Assembly: GCA_964626905.1 (NCBI GenBank)
Contig: CAZVHA010000003.1
Span: 1-64,000, forward strand
Direction: 5' to 3'
DNA from: REEB52 sp964626905
Lineage (GTDB): Bacteria > Chlamydiota > Chlamydiia > Chlamydiales > SM23-39
Length of the DNA stretch: 64,000 nt
Made by a program: the position numbers and the translations under genes. Positions 7,274 to 14,991 of this stretch are shown in pieces. Within the stretch, counting starts at the first letter, position 1; every line of letters starts with the position of its first letter. The notes under the pieces are model-generated. The model did no database searches and was not told the DNA's origin. It saw nothing but the letters and a program-made list of their open reading frames with translations.

Positions 7274-8611
7274 ATGATTGAAAAAGTGCTGATTGTCGAC
7301 GACGAACCGCTCATGCTCCATTTCATGGCCGACATCTTAAAAAGACAAAACAAAGAATTCGTTTTAGCAAAAGATGGAAAAGAGGCGATCCAAAAACTGG
7401 AAACAGAACCCTTCGATCTGATCATCACCGACATCAAAATGCCCCACAAAAGTGGCACCGACATATTGAAAATGGCTCAAACGCTCTCTATCCCTCCCCT
7501 CGTCATCCTCGCCACCGCCCACGGAACTATCGAATCTGCCGTCGAAGCGATGAAACTTGGCGCCTTCTACTACCTCATCAAGCCCTTTTCTCCCGAGGCA
7601 CTCGAGGGAATCTTGCAAAAAGCAGAAGAACATTTACAACTCGTCAAAGAAAATACCTTCTATAAAGAAGTCTCTAAACAACCCCAACTCGTCGCCGAAA
7701 GCCCCCCCATGAAACGGCTCCTCTCGGATCTCGGAAAAATCGCAAAGTCCAACGCGAGCGTCTTCATCACCGGCGAATCGGGAACCGGAAAAGAGGTGAT
7801 CGCCGCTGCCATCCACGAACTCTCCTCAAGAGCTAGCTACCCCTTCATCAAAGTCAACTGCGCCGCCATCCCCGAAATGCTCCTCGAATCTGAATTTTTC
7901 GGCCATGAAAGAGGATCGTTCACCGGCGCCCACGCAAGAAAAGTGGGGAGATTTGAACTCGCAGATCGGGGCACTCTCCTCTTAGACGAAGTGACAGAAA
8001 TCCCCTTAACACTGCAACCAAAATTGCTCAGAGCCATCCAAGAACAGGAATTCGAAAGGGTGGGCGGCACTCGCCCGATGAAAGTCAACGTCCGCTTTTT
8101 AGCAACCTCAAATCGAAATATGCAAGAAGCCGTCGAGTCGAAACTGTTTCGAGAAGATCTCTTCTACCGACTCAACGTCGTCCCCATCCAAATTCCCCCT
8201 TTAAGGGAACGGCGCGAAGACATCTTACCCCTCGTGCGCCACTTCCTCGAAAAATTTTGCAAAGAAAACCACAAGCCACTCAAAAAAATGAGCGCGGATA
8301 CTGAAAAAAAATTGCTCGATTACCCCTGGCCAGGAAACGTGAGAGAACTCGCCAACATCATCGAAAGAACCGTCGTCCTCGATTTCGCTCCCACCATCGA
8401 AGCAGAACACCTCTATTTGGACTCCTCTGTGTCCCCCACTTTAAAAGAAATTCCCAAAGGAATTACCCTGCACGAAATGGAAAAAAGACTCATCTTAGAA
8501 ACCTTCGAAACTAGCGGCAACAACCGGACCAAAACAGCCTCCCTTTTGGGAATCAGCGTCCGCACTTTAAGAAATAAACTCCACGAATATGGCGAGATCT
8601 CGCATGATTAG
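7274..8611 (+). CDS. ctcC: NtrC-family sigma-54 activator CtcC with intact helix-turn-helix
   Basis: 445 residues. The receiver domain (1-120) has the acidic pair (VDDEP) and the phosphoacceptor Asp near 53 (ITDIKMP). The central AAA+ domain has Walker A GESGTGKE, the sigma-54 contact loop GSFTGA, and Walker B LLLDEV. The C-terminal 45 residues (MEKRLILETFETSGNNRTKTA, then LGISVRTLRNKL) are a Fis-type helix-turn-helix. Activators of this class bind upstream sites and hydrolyse ATP to open sigma-54 promoters; such a promoter lies at 21747. The C. trachomatis homologue, as I remember it, is shorter and lacks the DNA-binding part, so the HTH here is notable. It overlaps the convergent downstream gene by 4 bp. 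Confidence 0.93.
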   Translation: MIEKVLIVDDEPLMLHFMADILKRQNKEFVLAKDGKEAIQKLETEPFDLIITDIKMPHKSGTDILKMAQTLSIPPLVILATAHGTIESAVEAMKLGAFYYLIKPFSPEALEGILQKAEEHLQLVKENTFYKEVSKQPQLVAESPPMKRLLSDLGKIAKSNASVFITGESGTGKEVIAAAIHELSSRASYPFIKVNCAAIPEMLLESEFFGHERGSFTGAHARKVGRFELADRGTLLLDEVTEIPLTLQPKLLRAIQEQEFERVGGTRPMKVNVRFLATSNRNMQEAVESKLFREDLFYRLNVVPIQIPPLRERREDILPLVRHFLEKFCKENHKPLKKMSADTEKKLLDYPWPGNVRELANIIERTVVLDFAPTIEAEHLYLDSSVSPTLKEIPKGITLHEMEKRLILETFETSGNNRTKTASLLGISVRTLRNKLHEYGEISHD

Positions 8612-10203
8612 CACAGTACTGCTTTGTACTTTTTCGCAAGTTCGAGCCATTTTTGCCAAAAAGTTGGCCCCGCTTTGAGCACTCTCCGAATATCGTAGAA
8701 GAGAAAGAGCGTCGCAATCTCCTCTTGCAGCTCGATTTCCGCAAGAGGTGACGGCCCTAGAGATAAAACCTTCAAGTGGCAAATCACCCGCTCAAGGCTC
8801 CTTCGAAGCTCTCCCATGAGTTCTTTGATCTTTTGCCGAGAGTTTTTTGGCATGCGCCCGTTTTGAATCGCTGCAAAAACTTCACTGCGTAAATCCCTCT
8901 CCTCAAATCCCAAAACGGCCTCCTCAATAGGCATATAGTCAATTCCCTGAAAGCCAATTCCACCAGAAGTCGTATTGATAAACTTTGTCTTTTTATCCAT
9001 TTTGGCAAAGTGAGAAATACTCGCCGATTCCATCACCCAACGAATTGCACTGTAAACAGTTTTGCCTAAACGATCCTTTTTGCGAACAATCCGATCAGCT
9101 GCCGATTTTTCCCGATCGATCTCGTCAAACGCGATCCTCTCATCGCCATCGACCCCAGACGCATAGCGAACTCCCCCAGTATAGGCCATGTCAATCCCAT
9201 TTAAAAGAATGGGACTACACCCCAAAAACTGAGCAAACGCAACGCATATACCCGTCACAGAAACCGTCTCCGGAGAGAGAAAATCACCCAACAGAGGCTC
9301 TTCCAGTTTGAGCTCCTCTTCGATCCAAAGCTCCAAAAGCCCGCCAATCCCACTGCGCATATAGCCCAAAGGACCATTGCACGTTTGAAAAACCCCCGGA
9401 TGCACACGGGTCGAATAGATCAGCGGCACCTCAAAAGCAAAACTATTTCTGAAACGGCGATACTCTTCCAAATTCGGATCGAGCGCCATCCCAAAATGGG
9501 GCTCAATCCCTCTCGAACTCAAAGCCGCTAAAGTCGATCCCCCAGCAATGATCAGCGCTCTATTTCCCATTCGCTCCAAAGTGGCTACCGTCGAGGAAAG
9601 CGAGGGCCCTGCGCCGCAAACAATGGCCGGCGTCCCTTGAAATGCCCCCTTTAGCCCATTCACATAAAAAGAATCGGGCAGCTGCTTCACATTTTGGCAA
9701 AAATTGGAAAAAATTTGATAGCCGTGGAGCCGATCCGCATGCAGGGCGTAAGCCAAAGTCGTTTTTCGCAAGAGGCGAAGCCGCAAAGATTTGCCCCCTT
9801 TCTTGGAGGAGAGATGGGCCATCTCGATCCGCTTCGCCGGAAATTTGTCTGCGAGCGCCTCTATTTCGGCCTCTTTTTTAAAAAAGTGTTCGATATACAC
9901 TTGCGGATGTCCGAGGATTACCCCCGCCTCATCCATTTGCAAAAAAGCGGCGATCACTCCTGGATCGTCCTCCAAAAATACGAGCTTATTCTCAGGATGG
10001 GTAAGCCACTTTTTACACTTGAAATAGACTTTGGGCGAAAGGCCGTAAAAATAGAAAACCTCTTCTTTTCCCAGCTCAAATGAAGGAAGCGGCTCCTCTT
10101 CCCATTCTTTAGGCTCCCAGCCGTTCACGAGTAGCCCCAAAGTGGGAAACCGCTCCATCAAAAGATCGGCGGCCCTCTCATAGGTAGACGAGCTTGGTCC
10201 CAT
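8608..10203 (-). CDS. DUF115 / MAF-like protein (larger copy)
   Basis: 531 residues. The central region (about 180-400) has the DUF115 (6-hydroxymethylpterin pyrophosphokinase MptE-like / MAF) signature: PAIVCGAGPSL, then ALIIAGGSTLAALSSRGIEPH, then SPILLNGIDMAYTG. In flagellated bacteria MAF proteins transfer nonulosonic sugars to flagellin; other members have unknown acceptors. There is no signal peptide, so it is cytoplasmic. It is the last gene of a leftward cluster of five overlapping genes, and a second DUF115 gene lies two genes upstream. It overlaps the MORN gene by 26 bp and ctcC by 4 bp. Function as a sugar or nucleotide transferase is inferred from family only. Confidence 0.75.
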   Translation of the reverse strand: MGPSSSTYERAADLLMERFPTLGLLVNGWEPKEWEEEPLPSFELGKEEVFYFYGLSPKVYFKCKKWLTHPENKLVFLEDDPGVIAAFLQMDEAGVILGHPQVYIEHFFKKEAEIEALADKFPAKRIEMAHLSSKKGGKSLRLRLLRKTTLAYALHADRLHGYQIFSNFCQNVKQLPDSFYVNGLKGAFQGTPAIVCGAGPSLSSTVATLERMGNRALIIAGGSTLAALSSRGIEPHFGMALDPNLEEYRRFRNSFAFEVPLIYSTRVHPGVFQTCNGPLGYMRSGIGGLLELWIEEELKLEEPLLGDFLSPETVSVTGICVAFAQFLGCSPILLNGIDMAYTGGVRYASGVDGDERIAFDEIDREKSAADRIVRKKDRLGKTVYSAIRWVMESASISHFAKMDKKTKFINTTSGGIGFQGIDYMPIEEAVLGFEERDLRSEVFAAIQNGRMPKNSRQKIKELMGELRRSLERVICHLKVLSLGPSPLAEIELQEEIATLFLFYDIRRVLKAGPTFWQKWLELAKKYKAVLC

Positions 10204-10675
10204 CCCAATACCCCTCTTTTTCGACCCAAATTTTTTGGAAGCGGTCCCACACCCTCTCTTTATATTCTAGCCCTTTCCACAGAGCCTCGAGCCGGATGGC
10301 GCCCGCATCATCCCACTCCCGCAAGTTGAACCGCTTGTCGTCCAAATACTCAATTGCTTCGAGGAGTTTTCCCTTTTTGCCAAAACGGCGGTGGGTCTCA
10401 ACCGGTTTGCCCATCTCATAGCGCCCCTCATCGAGCAGTTTTCCCGCCTTGTTCCACATCTGATCAAAGCCGTGCCGCACCCCATTTTGAAAAAGGATGT
10501 GCCTCTTGAGCATCCCATTCTTCCAATAAAGGAGCACCTTTCCATGGAGCTTCCCATTCAAATAGGGCTCCACAGTCTTCAAAGTCCCATCTTCATAGTA
10601 ATAGGTTCTTTTCTCATCTGCGATTGCGGCGTACAACTGGCCGCTCGGGTAATGTAAATGCAACATGTTCCTCAA
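10178..10675 (-). CDS. MORN-repeat protein
   Basis: 165 residues with at least four tandem MORN-variant repeats (for example YPSGQLYAAI, YYEDGTLKTVEPYLNGKLHG, YWKNGMLKRHILFQNGVRHG, WNKAGKLLDEGRYEMGKP). These form beta-hairpin ladders used as binding surfaces or membrane-associated scaffolds. It is sandwiched between two DUF115 genes and overlaps both (26 and up to 62 bp), suggesting translational coupling and a shared role. No signal peptide. A start three codons later (10666) is also possible. Confidence 0.7.
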   Translation of the reverse strand: MRNMLHLHYPSGQLYAAIADEKRTYYYEDGTLKTVEPYLNGKLHGKVLLYWKNGMLKRHILFQNGVRHGFDQMWNKAGKLLDEGRYEMGKPVETHRRFGKKGKLLEAIEYLDDKRFNLREWDDAGAIRLEALWKGLEYKERVWDRFQKIWVEKEGYWDGTKLVYL

Positions 10676-11921
10676 TGATTTTTTGAAAAAAAATGTTCTT
10701 ATGAAGCGATATCTTCTGATTCTTCATCTCCCTCTCAAACAGAGGGCGAAAAATTTGCCAAAGGGGCTCTAAAAGATGCTGCGTAACCGGCTCTTTCGCG
10801 CTGATTTTTTTCTGGCATCTCTTCAAAGAGGCGTCCCACTCCTCCCACCTCCCCTTACCTCGGAGGGGAATCTTTTGAATTTCCTCATGCACCCTCTTTC
10901 TCAGATCCCCAATGACAGGGAAAAGAGGCAAAAGCCCCCCCATGTCCACTTTTGGCAACCGGAGAATCCCTCCGCTGACATTGATCAGCTGGTGTGAACG
11001 GGCCAAATTTTCTGTCCAGCGAGCCGCCATAATCCAATCTTTTTGGGTCCACTGGTTCCCCACTTTCACGAGATTCGGCTGCGCGCCACCATCAAGTTTC
11101 GCATACTTTCGCGTCCCTTCATAGCAAAAATCCATCCCGACTAAAAGGATAGGACTGCATCCCAAATGGATTGCTGCATGGGTCAAAAAATTCCCCACTG
11201 TCCAGCCCCCATCAAACGGCTTTTGCCCATAGATCCAATGGAGCGCAGGGACTGCACTGTCGGGAAAGAGAATTTTTTCCGAGTGAATCAACGAATAATT
11301 GAGCGGATTCATCCGCGCATGATAGAAAAAAGGGGTTTCAAAAAAGGGATTTGCCTTGAACTGCTGATAGGGCGCCTTCGCATCGATCGAGGCCAAAAAA
11401 TGGGGTTCCACGTCGAGCGAATTGAGGGCAGAGCCAGCGGCAAAAATGAGCCCCCTCTTCTTAAATTCATTGAGCCAAAGCTCGTTCCTTTTCAAAGAGG
11501 CCCCCGCCCCTACAATGATCGCAGGAATATTCGAAAATGCCCCTTGTAAATCGAGCCCTGATCGATAGGGCCCATCATTGGCCCGCGCATTTCGCATCGC
11601 ATCGACCCAATAGTGGGCCGATTCAGATAAAATTCCGTGCGCTGCCAAATGGCAATGCTCAAGCTCCTCTTTGAATGCCCCCTCTCCAATCACTTGCAAT
11701 CTTTTAAAAACCGCAGACCAGGCAATTTTTCGGGCGATCATCCCCTCTTGCAACGGCGAGTCGATACAAATAATCTCGACTCTTGGATCGGCGCTTTGCC
11801 TCTCCCGAGAAGAGAGGATGGCCACCCGTTTTTTTTCATCCACCCAGGAAAGCGCCTTATGATACAGCGCCTCGTCCCAATGGGAAATGCAGACAAACTC
11901 AGAATCTTCGGCAAAAGCCAT
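10614..11921 (-). CDS. DUF115 / MAF-like protein (smaller copy)
   Basis: 435 residues from ATG 11921, a start chosen because it gives a 23-bp overlap with the upstream gene and drops a low-complexity leader. DUF115 signatures: PAIIVGAGASLKRNELW near residue 145, LIFAAGSALNSLDVEPHFLAS, and SPILLVGMDFCYEGTRKYA. It parallels the 531-residue copy downstream, so the two are probably paralogues acting together, perhaps on one polysaccharide or protein acceptor. Cytoplasmic; reaction unknown. Operon with MORN, HSDR_N and hpf genes. Confidence 0.72.
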   Translation of the reverse strand: MAFAEDSEFVCISHWDEALYHKALSWVDEKKRVAILSSRERQSADPRVEIICIDSPLQEGMIARKIAWSAVFKRLQVIGEGAFKEELEHCHLAAHGILSESAHYWVDAMRNARANDGPYRSGLDLQGAFSNIPAIIVGAGASLKRNELWLNEFKKRGLIFAAGSALNSLDVEPHFLASIDAKAPYQQFKANPFFETPFFYHARMNPLNYSLIHSEKILFPDSAVPALHWIYGQKPFDGGWTVGNFLTHAAIHLGCSPILLVGMDFCYEGTRKYAKLDGGAQPNLVKVGNQWTQKDWIMAARWTENLARSHQLINVSGGILRLPKVDMGGLLPLFPVIGDLRKRVHEEIQKIPLRGKGRWEEWDASLKRCQKKISAKEPVTQHLLEPLWQIFRPLFEREMKNQKISLHKNIFFQKIIEEHVAFTLPERPVVRRNRR

Positions 11922-12315
11922 ACAGCTCCTCAAATGTTGGCAAAAAGGAGACACTCTCCCTCTTCCCCCCCTCAAACCAAAACGTGATCCGCTCACTCTC
12001 ATTGGCAAGGCAAAGAAAAGGGGCCCCCACAACCTCGTTGTACCCGATTGCCTGCTCAATCGCAACTTCTTTTAATGGGCAAGCCTTGCATTCGATGAGA
12101 AGCAGGGGGCGCATCTCCTTGGTGTAAGAGACGATATCGGTCCGCCTCACGCCAATCCCCCGTTCCACTGAAATGAGCCCTTTTGGAAACCCAAGGCCCT
12201 CGATCATCGCCCTCAAAAGAGCTTGTCTCACCTTCTCTTCGGGGGTGAGTAAGATCTTACTGCCCCGAATCAGACACCTACTGTACTTGGACGAGTCCGT
12301 AATTTTCGTCTCCAC
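11899..12315 (-). CDS. HsdR N-terminal-like (HSDR_N, PD-(D/E)XK fold) protein
   Basis: 138 residues covering only an HSDR_N-type domain. It has the catalytic-looking pattern RRTDIVSYT followed by LLLIECKA (D...ExK), typical of PD-(D/E)XK nucleases, after a conserved EEKVRQALLRAMIEGLG helix. No helicase or methylase partner is nearby, so this is not a restriction system. Stand-alone proteins of this type are common in Chlamydiae and Bacteroidetes and of unknown role. It overlaps hpf by 38 bp and the next gene by 23 bp. Confidence 0.75.
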   Translation of the reverse strand: METKITDSSKYSRCLIRGSKILLTPEEKVRQALLRAMIEGLGFPKGLISVERGIGVRRTDIVSYTKEMRPLLLIECKACPLKEVAIEQAIGYNEVVGAPFLCLANESERITFWFEGGKRESVSFLPTFEELYGFCRRF

Positions 12316-12901
12316 GTCGATAGATCACTTTCAATTTTTGATCCTCTTCAGAGCGATAAATCATAAACGGCTCGCTCGTGATCTCCATTTTCATGATCGC
12401 CTCATCTTGCGTGAGCGTCTTCAACGCCATCGTCTCTCTCGCAACGACTTCGTGTAACTTGTATTTCTTCTCCTTATCCACCGCATTTTCAGCCTCAATG
12501 TCATCGTTGATCGCGCTCAAATCATCTTTGAGCGGCTGCACCACGTTGACGTGAATGTCGACAGTGGTCAAATCTTTATTCCGGTACGATTGCAACTTGG
12601 TCTTATAGCGCCGAATGAGCTTGACCACCCGATCGACCGCCTTGTCGATCGCCTCATACATATTGTCTTTCCCCACCTGGACTTTGATATGAAAGCGGAT
12701 GAAATTCATCAAGATCGAACAGGTCTTCTCCAATTTTTGCGCATCTAAAACAACGTGGACATCGATGATCTGCTCGGCAATCCGCTCAATCCGAGAAAGT
12801 TTTTCCCAAACGTAATTGCGAAGCGCATCGGTCACCTCGATGTGCTTGCCGACAATGTAAATCGTATAACCTTCGTTTTCGAATTTGCTTGCTTTCCCCA
12901 T
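12278..12901 (-). CDS. hpf: Ribosome hibernation promoting factor, long form
   Basis: 207 residues. The N-terminal 110 form the HPF/YfiA beta-alpha-beta domain (YTIYIVGKHIEVTDALRNYV, then VHVVLDAQK, then DNMYEAIDKAVDRVVKLIRRY). The C-terminal 55 residues (MKMEITSEPFMIYRSEEDQ and VIYRRGDENYGLVQ) are the dimerisation domain of long HPF, which joins two 70S ribosomes into inactive 100S particles. That suits the resting elementary body. It is the first gene of the leftward cluster; AGGTAGG precedes the ATG. It is divergent from recO with a 47-bp gap holding both promoters. Confidence 0.92.
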   Translation of the reverse strand: MGKASKFENEGYTIYIVGKHIEVTDALRNYVWEKLSRIERIAEQIIDVHVVLDAQKLEKTCSILMNFIRFHIKVQVGKDNMYEAIDKAVDRVVKLIRRYKTKLQSYRNKDLTTVDIHVNVVQPLKDDLSAINDDIEAENAVDKEKKYKLHEVVARETMALKTLTQDEAIMKMEITSEPFMIYRSEEDQKLKVIYRRGDENYGLVQVQ

Positions 12902-12948
12902 AACCTACCTGTTTATCATCGAACAAGTTTATACTTAAGACAAGCGCC

Positions 12949-13500
12949 ATGTCAATCACAACATTGGGTCTTCTCCTTCAAGAAGTTCCCTATTTGGGAA
13001 AGAGAAAAATTTTGAAAATTTTCTCCCCTGAGTACGGACTATGCACTCTCTTTGCCTCCAAAATTTCCTTCGCCCCTTTTTGCCTTGCCGAATGGGTCTT
13101 CGGAAAAACGGCAAAAGAGATGTCCCCCCTCAAAGATGCAAAGTTGATCGATCCCCTCCTGCACTTAAGAGAAAATTACTCCATCTTGACTGCTGCAGGA
13201 GCCATTGCCAAAGACCTTTTGCAAACCCAAATGCCCAATAAAGGGGCCCCCGAACTCTTTGAACTTGCCCTCTACTATTTCAAAAACCTCCCCTCGGCTC
13301 CCGATGTTTTAAGCGCCTCTTTTCGCCTCAAACTCCTCTTGCACGAAGGGCTCCTTTCAAAAGAGCCAGATCCCACATTCACCGAAGAGGAGTGGAAACA
13401 GGTTCAGATCCTCGCCTTTTCTAGAAAATTGCCCATGATTCAGAGCGTACACACCCCTCCATATAGTAAAATTAAGCATCTATTCGACGAGCGGTTTTGA
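12949..13500 (+). CDS. recO: DNA repair protein RecO (short)
   Basis: 183 residues. The N-terminal OB-fold resembles RecO (SITTLGLLLQEVPYLGKRKILKIFSPEYGLCTLFA), and the helical middle with LRENYSILTAAGAIAKDLLQ and LFELALYYFKNL matches the RecO helical bundle. RecO loads RecA with RecR in gap repair. At 183 residues it is shorter than the usual 230-250, lacking most of the C-terminal part that carries a zinc site in many RecO proteins. Chlamydial recO lies near ctcC in the genomes I recall, which supports the call. Its 3' end overlaps the convergent ATPase gene by 21 bp. Confidence 0.72.
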   Translation: MSITTLGLLLQEVPYLGKRKILKIFSPEYGLCTLFASKISFAPFCLAEWVFGKTAKEMSPLKDAKLIDPLLHLRENYSILTAAGAIAKDLLQTQMPNKGAPELFELALYYFKNLPSAPDVLSASFRLKLLLHEGLLSKEPDPTFTEEEWKQVQILAFSRKLPMIQSVHTPPYSKIKHLFDERF

Positions 13501-14631
13501 AGGGTGAATTTTTAAGAGAAACTCTTCCACAGGAATACAGAGCACATTTTTTTCTTTAAAGCGGTGTTTCCCTCGGTAAAGAAGAATAGGCATTGTCTCT
13601 TTATAGTCTTCTCGGAAGGTTTCTAATCCGCGCAGATCTTCAGGATGGATTGTAGTCCCATTTTTTACCTTGATTGCCAAAAAGCAATCGGGCCCTGAGA
13701 GGATAAAATCAACTTCTACCCCTGAACTTGTCCTCCAAAAATGAAGCTGGTAGTTTTCTTTTTGGCTCTCGACCCAAGATTTTAAATGCTGGGCAACCAA
13801 CCCTTCCAACGCAGCCCCTTCTTTTTCTTCTTTCTTATCGTAAAAGTTATTAGGGCGAAGAGAACCGTATATTCCCGAATCAAAAAAATAAAATTTCGAA
13901 TGAGAAGAAAGAGCCCGTTTTGCTTTGCGACGAAAACAATCGAGATGAAATGATAGAAGAAGATCCTGAAGAATCAGCAAATAGCTATCCACTGTCTTCC
14001 GAGCAACCTGGCACTCTCGGGAAATATTCGATGCATTGATAAGAGAAGCATGAGAAAAACTCATGGCCTCTAAAAACCGAGCGAAGTCACCCACATTTCG
14101 TACAATCCCCTCAGATTGAATTTCTTCTTTCAAATAAATCCCTGCGTAAGCTTTCAATACTTCCTCAGGATGAGGAGAATCAAGAACAATTGGCAACATG
14201 CCCAGTTTCAGATTTTTACCCAAATCGAATGAAGAACTCAGCTCTCCAGCAAAGAAGGGAGGCATGTGTTTTAATAGGGCTCTTCCCCCAAGAAGATTCA
14301 CCCCCTGCCTTTTTAATTTTCTAGCACTAGACCCTGTCATAATAAACTGAATTCCGCGCTTTTTTTCGATTAAACTGTGTACGACATCGAGAATCTCGGG
14401 CACTTTTTGCACTTCATCAATCACAACAGTTTTGTGATCTGTTTTCTCATCGAGAATCGATATGAGCCGTTCCGGCCCAGCCGCGAAGAACCTAAACGTC
14501 TCAGGATCAAGAAAATCGATCCAATACGCCCGGGGATAATGATCTTTTAGCCAAGTTGTTTTGCCTGTTCCTCGGGGGCCAAAGAGGAAAAAACTCTGGT
14601 GGTCAGGAGGAGTCAAAAATCTCTTATACAT
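13480..14631 (-). CDS. AAA+ ATPase with C-terminal DUF4143 (PD-(D/E)XK-like) domain
   Basis: 383 residues. Walker A FLFGPRGTGKTTWLK, Walker B VVIDEVQKVPE, then MTGSSARKLKR and GGRALLKHMPP, the order seen in the AAA_14/DUF4143 family. The C-terminal third has the VEVDFIL...FLAIKVKNG segment, the DUF4143 nuclease-like core with Lys replacing Glu in the usual E-x-K (here AIKVK). Members are widespread, mobile and of unclear role, sometimes linked to defence or plasmid functions. Full length and intact. Probably an accessory gene between recO and the tRNA pair. Confidence 0.85.
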   Translation of the reverse strand: MYKRFLTPPDHQSFFLFGPRGTGKTTWLKDHYPRAYWIDFLDPETFRFFAAGPERLISILDEKTDHKTVVIDEVQKVPEILDVVHSLIEKKRGIQFIMTGSSARKLKRQGVNLLGGRALLKHMPPFFAGELSSSFDLGKNLKLGMLPIVLDSPHPEEVLKAYAGIYLKEEIQSEGIVRNVGDFARFLEAMSFSHASLINASNISRECQVARKTVDSYLLILQDLLLSFHLDCFRRKAKRALSSHSKFYFFDSGIYGSLRPNNFYDKKEEKEGAALEGLVAQHLKSWVESQKENYQLHFWRTSSGVEVDFILSGPDCFLAIKVKNGTTIHPEDLRGLETFREDYKETMPILLYRGKHRFKEKNVLCIPVEEFLLKIHPSKPLVE

Positions 14632-14744
14632 ATTCTGCTACCCATTATGCAAAATCTGGACCAAAAATTGCAAGATGGGTTGCAAAAAATGGCAAACGCC
14701 TGATTGTTAATCCATTATTTTTCAGAAATCCAATGGACTACAAA

Positions 14745-14788
14745 ATGAAAAACCGGAGACACTTCCGTTTCTGAAAATGTCTCCGGGG
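14745..14788 (-). terminator. Rho-independent terminator of the tRNA-Leu/tRNA-Arg transcript
   Basis: On the minus strand CCGGAGACATTT pairs with AAGTGTCTCCGG and is followed by TTTTTC. It lies 6 bp past the 3' end of tRNA-Arg. Confidence 0.75.
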
Positions 14789-14794
14789 GGGATG

Positions 14795-14867
14795 TGCACC
14801 GGAAGGGACTCGAACCCCTAACCCCTTGGTCCGAAGCCAAGTGCTCTATCCATTGAGCTACCGGTGC
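14795..14867 (-). tRNA. tRNA-Arg (anticodon TCG)
   Basis: 73 bases. Acceptor GCACCGG pairs with CCGGTGC, D-arm TAGCTCAATGGATAGAGCA, anticodon loop CTTCGGA giving TCG (reads CGN codons), T-loop GGTTCGAGTCC. Transcribed after tRNA-Leu (GAG) with 11 bp between. Confidence 0.92.
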
Positions 14868-14878
14868 AAACAGTCGGA

Positions 14879-14962
14879 TGCGAAAGGGGGGACTCGAACC
14901 CCCATGAGATTGCTCCCGCTACCACCTCAAGGTAGTGCGTCTGCCAGTTTCGCCACTTTCGC
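14879..14962 (-). tRNA. tRNA-Leu (anticodon GAG)
   Basis: 84-base class II tRNA. Acceptor GCGAAAG pairs with CTTTCGC, the variable arm is long, the T-loop is GGTTCGAGTCC, and the anticodon loop TTGAGGT gives GAG (reads CUU/CUC). First gene of a two-tRNA transcript. Confidence 0.92.
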
Positions 14963-14991
14963 GAAGAGGTAAAGTGTATACGAGAAAAGGA

